Origin: SG8-4 sp964598225
Lineage (GTDB): Bacteria; Planctomycetota; Phycisphaerae; Sedimentisphaerales; Anaerobacaceae
Assembly (NCBI GenBank): GCA_964598225.1
Contig: CAZRBG010000049.1
Coordinates: 1 to 44,140, forward strand
Reading direction: 5' to 3'
DNA: 44,140 bases
Under the pieces are notes generated by a model. It was not told the DNA's origin. It did no database searches and saw only the letters and a program-made list of their open reading frames with translations. Shown in pieces: positions 31,884 to 39,137 of this stretch; position 1 is the stretch's first letter; each line of letters starts with the position of its first letter. A program made the position numbers and the translations under genes.

Positions 31884-33020
31884 ATGAGAAGAAAAGCTGA
31901 AATATTTGGAAGTATCACGTTGATAATGATTTGTCTGCCAGGTATCCGGGCTGCCGCGGATCCACCAGTGCAGAAAGCGCTTTTTGTCCAGGGAGTCGGT
32001 GGTTACAATAACTATCGGATTCCCGCTCTGCTTACGACTCAGAAGGGGACGTTGCTGGCCTTTTGCGAAGGCAGAGAAGCAGGCGACAGCAGCGATATCG
32101 ATATGCTTGTTCGGCGATCCGAGGACGGCGGCAAGACGTGGTCGGCAAAACAGGTTGTATGGGATCAGGGCAGAAACGTATGCGGCAATCCCTGCCCCGT
32201 GCAGGACCGGGATACCGGCACCATCTGGCTGTTGCTGACGTGGAACGACAGTTCCTTCAGCAACTCGGAACTTCACCAGGGCAAGAGGGGCGCCGACCGC
32301 CGCGTATTTGTCTGTTACTCCAGGGACGACGGCAACACCTGGTCCCAGCCCAAAGATATTACGAAGTCAACCAAGAGAAAGGACTGGTGGTGGTACGCAA
32401 CCGGGCCGGGAGTGGGCATCCAGCTCCAACGAGGCCCTCACAAAGGACGGCTGGTCATCCCCTGCGACCACACAGACAAGAACGGCTATGCTTCGCACGT
32501 TATCTACAGCGACGATCACGGCGAGAATTGGCAATTGGGCGGTTCAGTGTACGGCGGGTGCAATGAATGCCAGGTCGTCGAACTGGCGGACGGCACGCTC
32601 ATGCTCAACATGCGTATGCAGAGAAACAGCGAAAACAAGCGGGGTATTGCCACGAGCAAAGACGGCGGTATTACGTGGTCGGAACTGCGCTTTGACGATA
32701 CGCTGATTGAGCCCGTGTGTCAGGCGAGCTTGCTTCGTTACAGCCTGACGACCGACGGCGATGAGAACCGGCTTCTTTTTTCAAATCCAGCCAGCACCAA
32801 CAGCAGAATAAATATGACGGTACGCCTCAGCTACGATGAGGGCGAAACATGGCCGGTATCGAAACTTCTGCATGACGGGCCGTCGGCTTATTCCTGTCTG
32901 GCGGTTTTGCCGGACGGCGATATTGGCTGCTTGTATGAGGGAGGAGAAACAAAATATGGAGAGATAGTGTTTGCCAGGTTCTCGCTTGAGTGGCTGACGG
33001 ATGGAAAAGACAGCCGGTGA
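31884..33020 (+). CDS. Exo-alpha-sialidase (GH33-like), secreted
   Basis: 378 residues from the ATG at 31884; an in-frame GTG at 31866 adds six. A signal peptide (basic MRRK, hydrophobic core, cleavage near AAA-DPP) precedes a six-bladed sialidase propeller. The catalytic set appears complete. Arg45 lies in the YRIP motif, an Asp cluster for acid/base catalysis in GREAGDSSDID (about 63-73), the Glu in GCNECQVVEL and the second Arg in LNMRMQ. The third Arg is in SRINMTV and the nucleophile Tyr in GPSAYSCL. Five Asp boxes are visible: SEDGGKTW, SRDDGNTW, SDDHGENW, SKDGGITW and SYDEGETW. It should release terminal sialic acids or related nonulosonates outside the cytoplasm. No sialic acid transporter or lyase is in the window. 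It is followed by a sulfatase relic and a second sialidase-fold gene. Confidence 0.9.
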   Translation: MRRKAEIFGSITLIMICLPGIRAAADPPVQKALFVQGVGGYNNYRIPALLTTQKGTLLAFCEGREAGDSSDIDMLVRRSEDGGKTWSAKQVVWDQGRNVCGNPCPVQDRDTGTIWLLLTWNDSSFSNSELHQGKRGADRRVFVCYSRDDGNTWSQPKDITKSTKRKDWWWYATGPGVGIQLQRGPHKGRLVIPCDHTDKNGYASHVIYSDDHGENWQLGGSVYGGCNECQVVELADGTLMLNMRMQRNSENKRGIATSKDGGITWSELRFDDTLIEPVCQASLLRYSLTTDGDENRLLFSNPASTNSRINMTVRLSYDEGETWPVSKLLHDGPSAYSCLAVLPDGDIGCLYEGGETKYGEIVFARFSLEWLTDGKDSR

Positions 33021-33047
33021 GCATATCGGCTTTATCTTAATGAAAGA

Positions 33048-33305
33048 GTGAAGATCGTTAATTATCACGGCCACAGTCCCGGAGAGCTGTTCGACCTGCA
33101 GAAAGATCCGTACGAGTTTGACAACCTCTGGGAAAATCCCGACTACGCCGACGGAACCGAGGAACTCTATGCCCATCGTAAGGACCCACACGAATGGCAT
33201 AATCTTGCCGGTGATCCTGTGAATCAAAAAGTCATAAATCGCCTCAAAAAATGGCTACCTGAAACGGAAGCGCCGCCGGCACCTAACATGAAGAGACCCA
33301 AATAG
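33048..33305 (+). pseudogene. Sulfatase C-terminal remnant, apparently chimeric
   Basis: The 85 residues contain two separate sulfatase C-terminal signatures in series: KIVNYHGHSPGELFDLQKDP with YEFDNLWENPDYAD, then ELYAHRKDPHEWHNLAGDP with a closing LKKWLPETEA. The first is typical of arylsulfatase-type ends, the second of iduronate-2-sulfatase-type ends. No catalytic domain (CxPSR) is present, and the only possible start is a GTG without a ribosome-binding site. This is best read as the joined tails of two sulfatase genes after a deletion or recombination. It points to former sulfated-glycan degradation at this locus, next to the sialidases. It could also be one gene with a duplicated tail that lost its front. 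Confidence 0.75.
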
Positions 33306-33308
33306 CCG

Positions 33309-33376
33309 GTAGGGTGGGGCTTGCCCCACCATTATTGTCGCGACACATCAGAATGGTGGGGCAAGCCCCACCCTAC
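33309..33376. repeat. Perfect 25-bp inverted repeat, GTAGGGTGGGGC family
   Basis: The left arm at 33309-33333 and the right arm at 33352-33376 are exact reverse complements around an 18-base loop. Each arm also folds on itself (GGTGGGGC-TT-GCCCCACC). The degenerate relative at 1512-1571 shows this is a dispersed element. It lies between the sulfatase relic and the second sialidase gene and could double as a terminator, although no T-run follows. Confidence 0.88.
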
Positions 33377-33411
33377 GTCCAAAAAGAAATTAGAGATTAC
33401 AGGAGAACTAA

Positions 33412-34557
33412 ATGTTGAAAGTAAAAGTTTTTGTCATATTTTGTATAACGGCTTCAGTGGCAACGGGAATAAATGCGGCTGAGCAAGATCGAACAAGGAA
33501 TCAGGCCGAACCGTTTTTCAGGATGAAGGACCTGTTTGATTCGATGCGCATTCCGAACGTTGTCGTGACGACTGACGGAACGGTATTAGCTTTTGCCAGG
33601 TCGGGCCGGGTTCTGCGCCGCAGCACCGACGGCGGCAAAAGCTGGGAGCCTCTCCGGGAGGTCGGCCACGATGCCGGCGGAAGCGCGATCGTCGATGAAA
33701 ATACCGGCGATGTTATGGTGGTCCGGTCGAAGGGCGGTTATCTCTGGCGAAGCCGAGATCAGGGCAGCACCTGGAAGAAAGAAGAAATCACAATCAAACC
33801 TGATGCTGTTGGTCATGGAACTCCCGCGGGAGTGGGCATACAGACGGCCTGTTCGGAATCGGGAATAACATTGCACCACGGCAAGCACAAGGGAAGGTTG
33901 ATCATGCCCGCCCGCATACAGCCGCCCGAAGGCAACAATGACCAGAAGTGGTGGCCCTACAACCACAATACAGCTATCTACAGTGATGACGGCGGCAAGA
34001 CCTGGCAGACGAGCGGGCCGGTGCAAAGCGGGACCGGTGAAGGAACACTTGCAGAAATTTCCAACGGTGACATCTACTACAACTCCCGCTGCCACATGGC
34101 TATCGATCACCGCAGGCGAATCGCATGGAGCTATGACGGCGGCCACATGTGGACTGATTGGTATGTGTCCGAACACCTCCGCGAGGTCGGCGAGCCGTTT
34201 TACTTCAAGTACGGAACGAAACCGAGTTACGGATGCAACGCAGGGCTGGTGCGTTTGGCCCTCGAAGCAACCGACGGCAAGGACGTACTTCTTTTCAGCA
34301 CGCCGGACAATCCGGGCTCTTCACGTTTGCGAATGACAGTGTGGGCGAGTTTCGATGGGGCAAAAACATGGCCGGTCAACAGGCTCGTATACGAAGGCCC
34401 CAGCGCATATTCATCCCTGGCGGCCGGAAAGGACGGCACCATATTTCTACTTTTCGAAAAGGGTGAGAAGAAATTGTATGAGAGCATAGCCGTAGCTCAA
34501 TTCAATCTTGCCTGGCTTACAAACGGACGGGATTGGCGGACTTTCGTCAAAGACTAA
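33412..34557 (+). CDS. Sialidase-fold protein lacking the acid/base Asp segment
   Basis: 381 residues with a signal peptide (MLKVKVFVIFC, cleavage near NAA-EQ) and a sialidase propeller. It is clearly a paralogue of the protein at 31884: Asp boxes STDGGKSW, SRDQGSTW, SDDGGKTW and SYDGGHMW, and the shared tail GPSAYSSLAA plus FNLAWLTNGRDW. Arg46 sits in MRIPN in place of YRIP. The second Arg (YNSRCH), third Arg (SRLRMTV), Glu (GTGEGTLAEI) and Tyr are kept. The region that carries the acid/base Asp in the paralogue (GREAGDSSDIDMLVRRS) is shortened to FARSGRVLRRS and has no Asp. It may be an altered-mechanism enzyme, a different glycosidase specificity or a binding protein. The ATG follows AGGAG by six bases. 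It probably arose by local duplication and divergence. Confidence 0.85.
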   Translation: MLKVKVFVIFCITASVATGINAAEQDRTRNQAEPFFRMKDLFDSMRIPNVVVTTDGTVLAFARSGRVLRRSTDGGKSWEPLREVGHDAGGSAIVDENTGDVMVVRSKGGYLWRSRDQGSTWKKEEITIKPDAVGHGTPAGVGIQTACSESGITLHHGKHKGRLIMPARIQPPEGNNDQKWWPYNHNTAIYSDDGGKTWQTSGPVQSGTGEGTLAEISNGDIYYNSRCHMAIDHRRRIAWSYDGGHMWTDWYVSEHLREVGEPFYFKYGTKPSYGCNAGLVRLALEATDGKDVLLFSTPDNPGSSRLRMTVWASFDGAKTWPVNRLVYEGPSAYSSLAAGKDGTIFLLFEKGEKKLYESIAVAQFNLAWLTNGRDWRTFVKD

Positions 34558-34633
34558 GGAAGTTCAATGACCCCGAAGGAATGTGTCCTAACAGCGGCAG
34601 TTCTGAGCGTTACCAACACCGAGTGCTGATTAA

Positions 34634-35932
34634 ATGAAACCTTTTCGTAACCGCAAATATAGAAGATTGTTATTGCTTACACTTGCGGTGGCGATCTTTC
34701 TTTTGTTTTTCTACCCGGGTTTTCTTTCGAAACACAGCGAAGGGCCGAAGGTAACAGCATTCGTCATTGACTCGGCCTCCAGTATGATGAAAAAAGAGCG
34801 AAACAAACTGGACCTCTTCACCGATATTACTCACGGTCGGGCCGTGACCGCCGTTTTGAGAAAATACGGTCAACCCGATGTACTTCACTTTTATGATGTG
34901 GACAACATGCGAGGCGCGGTTGATAGCGAGAGGTATCTCCATGCACTCACTCAGGTAAGGAACCATCTACGGCAGAGCAAAGGTGACCGAGTCGTTGTAA
35001 ACATAAGCCTTGGATCACATCTTCCGAAGCCGGCAGCGCCCCAGGCGTCCTTCGGAGAGACAGAACTTGTCACGGACATTCTCGATTTGGGTGGGATCGT
35101 GGTTGCGGCCGCAGGCAATGACGGCATACACGAATCAACTTACCCCGCTGCCATAGACGGAGTCATTTGCGTCGGCGCATCGACCAATGGGATTCGCAGG
35201 GATTATTCCAACTACGGCAGCATCGATATTTTTGCCGATGGAGGCTACCGAACCGCCCAGACGGTTACCCTTCCTTCGGAAACCGGCATAGAGTCGCGTT
35301 CGCGCACGGTGGAACTTAACGGAACATCCTTCGCCGCCCCAAAGGTATCGGGCGTGATAGTGAAAATGCTGCGGCTTGATCCTTCCCTTGAAAGACAAGA
35401 GATCCTGGAGATTCTTCAAAAGACTTCGGATGACGTGCTCGGTTTCGAGCACGGCTCGATGAATCGCCTTAATGCTCTTGCCGCAATCAGTGAGAAATAT
35501 TCGATTCTCAAAAAGGGGAGACAGGTATTTTTTGTTTTGCTGCAGGCCGTCTGCATTCTCATTTTTATCATCGCGGCTTTCTTGCTTTTCATGCCTGTTG
35601 GCGAGTTCCTCTTCAGAGTACTCCTGCCAGGTCGGTGGGCGGCAATGAAGATTAGAAAGATCGACAAGATAATGTCCAGAGATACAAAGCATCCACGAGA
35701 TATAAGGTACATCATAAATTGCCTTTTTCCCGGATACTCGCGGCTTTTCGAAAGAGCCAACAGAGCTTTGCTTGAAATAGATGAGCCCGCAGTCCCGGAA
35801 CTTATAAAAGCTTATCCGTATAAACCAAGCAATGAGTTCGGGGATTTCGCCACTTGCGTATACGATCTCATAGGCAAGATCGGCGGCGAGCAAGCTGCAG
35901 AATTTTTACAGGCCGAAGAGGAACGTCAATAG
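34634..35932 (+). CDS. Membrane-anchored subtilisin-like (S8) serine protease
   Basis: 432 residues. A basic N-terminus and a hydrophobic helix (LLLLTLAVAIFLLFFYPGF, about 12-30) form a signal anchor. The S8 catalytic domain has Asp46 in FVIDSA, His67 in ITHGRAV, oxyanion Asn162 in AAAGNDG and Ser232 in NGTSFAAPKVSG, so the catalytic set is complete. The Asp-His spacing is only 21 residues and there is no propeptide, unlike secreted subtilases. A second transmembrane helix (about 298-320, FFVLLQAVCILIFIIAAFLLF) is followed by a basic, helical C-terminal domain of ~110 residues resembling HEAT/armadillo repeats (EPAVPELIKAYPYK). The protease domain should lie outside the membrane and the tail inside, an arrangement suited to signalling or surface-protein processing. 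Its stop codon overlaps the tRNA fragment. Confidence 0.82.
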   Translation: MKPFRNRKYRRLLLLTLAVAIFLLFFYPGFLSKHSEGPKVTAFVIDSASSMMKKERNKLDLFTDITHGRAVTAVLRKYGQPDVLHFYDVDNMRGAVDSERYLHALTQVRNHLRQSKGDRVVVNISLGSHLPKPAAPQASFGETELVTDILDLGGIVVAAAGNDGIHESTYPAAIDGVICVGASTNGIRRDYSNYGSIDIFADGGYRTAQTVTLPSETGIESRSRTVELNGTSFAAPKVSGVIVKMLRLDPSLERQEILEILQKTSDDVLGFEHGSMNRLNALAAISEKYSILKKGRQVFFVLLQAVCILIFIIAAFLLFMPVGEFLFRVLLPGRWAAMKIRKIDKIMSRDTKHPRDIRYIINCLFPGYSRLFERANRALLEIDEPAVPELIKAYPYKPSNEFGDFATCVYDLIGKIGGEQAAEFLQAEEERQ

Positions 35933-35969
35933 CGGGGGCAGGATTCGAACCTGCGACCTCCGGGTTATG
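35930..35969 (-). other. 3' fragment of initiator tRNA(fMet): attachment half-site
   Basis: On the minus strand, 40 bases match tRNA positions 34-73 of an initiator tRNA. In order they are CATAA (anticodon CAT), stem half CCCGG, variable AGGTC, T-arm GCAGG-TTCGAAT-CCTGC, acceptor half CCCCGCT and discriminator A. U72 opposite an expected C1 is the initiator hallmark. The 5' half is missing, and the base at position 33 is C rather than the invariant T. Identity therefore begins at the anticodon, the usual crossover region for tyrosine recombinases. The fragment ends against the subtilase gene, so the element lies at higher coordinates and the intact tRNA is expected beyond the right edge. Confidence 0.75.
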
Positions 35970-36084
35970 GGAGATTTACCCGCGTTTTCATAAAACCTTG
36001 CTCACACAGTAACTTACGCTAAATCAATACCTTATAACACGAAACTCAAAATACAATATAACCATAATCCACATGTTTTTCAAG

Positions 36085-36125
36085 AAGTGATGTACAAAGT
36101 GATGTACAATTTTTTGTGATGTACA
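36085..36125 (+). repeat. Three GTGATGTACA direct repeats near the attachment site
   Basis: Copies at 36087-36096, 36099-36108 and 36116-36125. The first two form a perfect tandem of the 12-mer AAGTGATGTACA. They lie 120-190 bases inside the element from the tRNA fragment, the usual distance for arm-type integrase or excisionase sites. Confidence 0.75.
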
Positions 36126-36129
36126 CAAG

Positions 36130-36217
36130 CCCGGAGGTCGCTCACGAGAAGCAAGGAAAACCAAGAAAAAGCATCAAAAACACCGTTAACTGACATTTTG
36201 TTGTAAACCCGGAGGTC
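36130..36217 (+). repeat. Two extra copies of the tRNA core 12-mer
   Basis: CCCGGAGGTCGC at 36130-36141 and AACCCGGAGGTC at 36206-36217 repeat bases of the tRNA fragment (minus strand, 35953-35966) in opposite orientation to it. Three occurrences of this string within 260 bases suggest duplicated or secondary recombination sites. Confidence 0.55.
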
Positions 36218-36617
36218 AAATTGACTTAGAGAAAAACATTCTCAATAGAAAAACTTATGAAATCGTTTTTTCGTAAGCATGGAAAAAACCTTTTCTCCGA
36301 AGGACAATCGAAAACCCAAACACGAACATTTGACACCTATTAAGCAGAAAAATATTGCCGGAAAAAGTGAACGTATATCCTTTTGGAAACTAACGTGTTT
36401 GCCTTTGCAATTCTGGCTCCGCGTGTAATAGTTCCTCTCTGAGAAAGCCGACACCAGTCGAAAATCGACGCTTTTGGTAGGAAATCTTGTACATATACTA
36501 TCATCAATTGTCAATAGAAAGAATCAACGAAATCAAAACCGTTGGTTTTTCCACCTATCAGTGTCAAATTCCACGCCGTCAAGTGTTCTTGCATTTATCT
36601 CCCGCGTCGATATTATA

Positions 36618-37586
36618 ATGTGTCTTGTGAGACTCAAGAGAACACAACAATGGTATGAGCAACACCCAAATCCATTGGCTTATATTTCCTGTTTCATCGC
36701 TTTGAGCGCGGAGTACCTATACGAACTGCTGGTAAGTCCCAGATTTCATCAGCAATTCAAACAAACTATAAAGGTTAAGAATCCTCTGAATTGGCCCGAC
36801 CTATATAAGAACCACCGAAGATTGACATCCGTATGCCTTGAGACAGCTTTGGCAACGGAAAAGAGTTTAGAATCAACAGAATTTGAGGTGGAAATACTGC
36901 ACCATCTTAAAGAGGAATGGAAGTCCCCTAAACCATTCTCTGCCAAACGTCCTCCAAAGTTTTTGAGAAAGCCTTTGCTAAGCATCCTCAGAGACAAAGA
37001 CCATTTTTGGTTCAATTATCTTCAGACAATGGCTGAAGAAGAAAATATAAGCGAGCATGATAGATTGACTGAATGGGAGAAGCTGAATGCTATTCCTGAA
37101 GTGGTTTTTCTTGTAACCGTTCTTACACCTTGCTGGTTCGAGTACAGAGAATTTGCAGGCTCACTATTTAGACGAGCAAGACATGGTGACATACAGGCGC
37201 TGGAGAAAATCCTTTGGTTAGACAAGAACGCTATTCACGATCCGCGTATAGCAAAAGAATTGAGCCTCGCGTCAAAAAAACCAGATGGGGCAAGATACCG
37301 AAGGATTATGAGGGCACTGGAAACTTATCCCAAAACAAAGCTCTCACCGATGAAGGTAAAGATTTGGTTGGCAGGGCTTATAAGCCTTTTGAGCCAAGGT
37401 TTTCAAAATAAGCTGAATGCCCCTGAGATACGGAGGCTTTTTGACGCTTTGGCATACGACCTACACGGCAAATACACCGATGATGACATTACACTTGAAG
37501 AAGATGCTTTCAGAAAAGCTGTAACCCGTGAGAGGGAATTCTGGAAGCCTTTTCTCAAGAGAATCTTTCAAACAGTTCTGAAGTAA
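36618..37586 (+). CDS. Unrecognised element-encoded protein
   Basis: 322 residues from the ATG at 36618; a TTG at 36474 would give 370, but that extension (NRKNQRNQNRW) looks non-coding. I recognise no family. The protein is basic and largely helical, with many aromatic residues: LKRTQQWYEQHPNPLAYISC, WPDLYKNHRRLTSVCLETA, KDHFWFNYLQTMAEEE and RRARHGDIQALEKILWLD. It has no signal peptide, no obvious transmembrane helix apart from short hydrophobic runs, and no nuclease or recombinase motif. It is the first gene inside the attachment site and is followed by a good terminator hairpin, so it is transcribed separately from the rep genes. A regulatory or replication-accessory role is only a guess from position. 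Confidence 0.6.
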   Translation: MCLVRLKRTQQWYEQHPNPLAYISCFIALSAEYLYELLVSPRFHQQFKQTIKVKNPLNWPDLYKNHRRLTSVCLETALATEKSLESTEFEVEILHHLKEEWKSPKPFSAKRPPKFLRKPLLSILRDKDHFWFNYLQTMAEEENISEHDRLTEWEKLNAIPEVVFLVTVLTPCWFEYREFAGSLFRRARHGDIQALEKILWLDKNAIHDPRIAKELSLASKKPDGARYRRIMRALETYPKTKLSPMKVKIWLAGLISLLSQGFQNKLNAPEIRRLFDALAYDLHGKYTDDDITLEEDAFRKAVTREREFWKPFLKRIFQTVLK

Positions 37587-37610
37587 ACCCTTTTCAATAA
37601 AGCACTTAGA

Positions 37611-37650
37611 CCGGACAAAAATTACCCTCTCGTTTGTCCGGACATTTCTT
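37611..37650 (+). terminator. Rho-independent-like terminator
   Basis: CCGGACAAA (37611-37619) pairs perfectly with TTTGTCCGG (37633-37641) around a 13-base loop. The T-rich ACATTTCTTCTT follows. It lies 25 bases after the stop of the 36618 gene. Confidence 0.7.
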
Positions 37651-37761
37651 CTTATCTTCCCTACAATCACACCTGTTTCATGGTTAACAAGTAAAGAACA
37701 TGCCACAGAGGATAGGGCTATGCTGGGAAGCAACCTGAGCGCTGTGGCAACCAGAGGCACG

Positions 37762-37850
37762 GGGGCGGTGAATGTCACCGCCCCTTAGCCCTAATGTGCC
37801 TTTGGCCTGAAAGCGATAAATCCCGGCCTTTGGGCGAGGACCAAAGGCCG
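37762..37850. other. Twin strong hairpins upstream of rep: candidate replication origin
   Basis: Hairpin 1: GGGGCGGTGA-ATG-TCACCGCCCC (37762-37784), a perfect 10-bp stem with a 3-base loop. Hairpin 2: CGGCCTTTGG-GCGAGGA-CCAAAGGCCG (37824-37850), a perfect 10-bp stem. An extra half copy, GCCTTTGGCC, is at about 37798. Both lie just upstream of the operon encoding the HUH initiator. Rolling-circle origins are typically such extrudable hairpins close to rep, with the nick in the loop or stem base. A transcription-terminator role is possible for hairpin 1, but no T-run follows. Confidence 0.5.
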
Positions 37851-37878
37851 CAATATGGAACTATCTGAAAGGCTCAAA

Positions 37879-38136
37879 ATGACTAAACAAAAACCCATCA
37901 AAGAATTCCGTATCGGATGGATTCAAGTTGCAGTCTGGAAAAATGAGAGCGAAGAAAACGGCAAGACAATCGTTAAACATTCGATTCGTATTCAAAAACG
38001 GTTTCGAGACGAAGACGGCGAATACAAAGAAACAAACAACTATTTCCCGGAGGAACTACCCAAGTTGTCTCTGGCTGTAAGTAAAGCATACGAATTCATA
38101 GCCCTGAAGGAACGGAATCCAGAAGATGACTCTTAA
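37879..38136 (+). CDS. Small conserved-looking protein encoded with rep
   Basis: 85 residues from the ATG at 37879, which follows GAAAGG by six bases; an ATG at 37855 is an alternative. The pattern is FRIGWIQVAVWKNESEENGK, then SIRIQKRFRDEDGEYKETNN, then a hydrophobic helix (LPKLSLAVSKAYEFIAL). It resembles small proteins often found beside replication genes of plasmids and integrated elements: a beta-rich core with a W/Y-rich, KD-G-x-Y-K-x-T motif. Single-strand DNA binding would suit its place, but this is inference. Its last 11 bases overlap the start of rep, so the two are translationally coupled. Confidence 0.7.
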   Translation: MTKQKPIKEFRIGWIQVAVWKNESEENGKTIVKHSIRIQKRFRDEDGEYKETNNYFPEELPKLSLAVSKAYEFIALKERNPEDDS

Positions 38137-39115
38137 TTTACTTGAACATTTCCATAATACTGTAACAAATCCTGGAAACGAGCATGGTGCTAAGTATGAA
38201 GTTTCCAAATGCAGATGCGATTGCTGGTTTTGTCCTGATTGCAGCTCGCTCAAAGGATACAATATTCGAGCTAAGCTCATACCGATCCTTGAGACATTCA
38301 AAGGTCTGCTATTGGTGACATTCACAGTTGACCCGACATTGTTTCCAGACCCTAAGTCTGCTTTTCTATACATGATGGACAAACGGTGTATAAGCGTCAC
38401 TACGCAAGACCTCTATCGCTGGGGACACCTTCATTCACGTCGATATTTCTACGTTGTCGAGTGGCAGAAGGACACAGAGCAAGCACACTTTCACGTCCTG
38501 TACGATGCCAGTTATATCCCCTGGGAAGCTCTGCTTAGGTCCTGGTCGAAACATCGGCCCAAAGATGCCGGGCCTGTCGTAGGAGACCGCCCCGGTTTCG
38601 GCACAGTCGATTTTCGTAAACGGGATTTTAAAGGTGGTTCTCTCCACGCTGCAAGATATGTAACAAAGTATCTGACGAAAACACCTGAGAACGGATTTCC
38701 AGAGTGGGTTATGAAAATGGGGAAGTTTCGCCGTATTCGTCGCTATAGCACAAGCAGAGGTTTTTGGGACAGTCCTGCTAAGCCTGAATCATCTACGGAC
38801 GAAAAGACTCGGACAGTCACTCGATTTACATACGAACAGCGTGTTCGGAGTTGTGGCAGGTCTGTTAATCTCTTTGAGATTGAAACTGTTGTGGTTCCCG
38901 AAACCGGGGAGCTTGTAGCTCAGCGTTTCTGGGTAGGGCAGCTTAGCGTAAACTCAAAGAAATTATTTGACCGCCTTTGGGACCCCGGTAAACCGGAACG
39001 CCAACGCAGAAGCTTACTTGCTACGTCCATTCCTCATGCCAAGAGAATCATAGATACAGTAATGGAAAAAGAGGTGCAATGGATACGTCTGCGAAAGACA
39101 CGACTTGCAGCTTGA
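38126..39115 (+). CDS. rep: HUH-endonuclease rolling-circle replication initiator (Rep)
   Basis: 329 residues. An N-terminal zinc-binding-like cluster CRCDCWFCPDC (29-39) precedes motif 1 (LLLVTFTVDP, 61-70). The HUH motif is AHFHVL, with His121 and His123 binding the metal. The catalytic motif ARYVTKYLTK has Tyr178 and Tyr182 in a YxxKY arrangement, as in phage-type Rep proteins. The order CxxC, motif 1, HUH, YxxKY matches RCR initiators of single-stranded phages and small plasmids. These nick one strand at the origin, stay linked through the tyrosine and rejoin the ends after replication. The C-terminal ~130 residues are basic (RQRRSLL, RLRKTRL) and have no helicase domain. Coupled to the preceding small gene and followed by an HTH gene. 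A relaxase role in mobilisation is an alternative. Confidence 0.85.
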   Translation: MTLNLLEHFHNTVTNPGNEHGAKYEVSKCRCDCWFCPDCSSLKGYNIRAKLIPILETFKGLLLVTFTVDPTLFPDPKSAFLYMMDKRCISVTTQDLYRWGHLHSRRYFYVVEWQKDTEQAHFHVLYDASYIPWEALLRSWSKHRPKDAGPVVGDRPGFGTVDFRKRDFKGGSLHAARYVTKYLTKTPENGFPEWVMKMGKFRRIRRYSTSRGFWDSPAKPESSTDEKTRTVTRFTYEQRVRSCGRSVNLFEIETVVVPETGELVAQRFWVGQLSVNSKKLFDRLWDPGKPERQRRSLLATSIPHAKRIIDTVMEKEVQWIRLRKTRLAA

Positions 39116-39137
39116 CGTAATAAGGAGAACTCACACG

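Larger units (their letters stand above)
35970..36617. other. Left-end non-coding region of the element
   Basis: About 650 bases without a convincing gene. It contains the GTGATGTACA repeats (36085-36125) and two copies of the tRNA-derived 12-mer (36130-36141, 36206-36217). The remainder (36218-36617) is AT-rich, with only short frames lacking ribosome-binding sites. This is where recombinase and accessory-factor sites are expected. Confidence 0.55.

Noticed and set aside
33048..33305. A functional small protein of 85 residues
   Set aside because: It consists only of sulfatase tail signatures, with no catalytic domain and a GTG start without a ribosome-binding site.
35930..36010. A complete tRNA-Met gene
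   Set aside because: Only positions 34-73 match. The expected D-arm and 5' acceptor strand are absent and position 33 is not T.
36242..36514. 90-codon minus-strand frame in the element's left end
   Set aside because: AT-rich chance frame without a ribosome-binding site or recognisable motif.
37762..37784. GGGGCGGTGA hairpin as a simple terminator
   Set aside because: No T-run follows, and a better terminator already follows the upstream gene at 37611. An origin-type role is more likely, though unproven.
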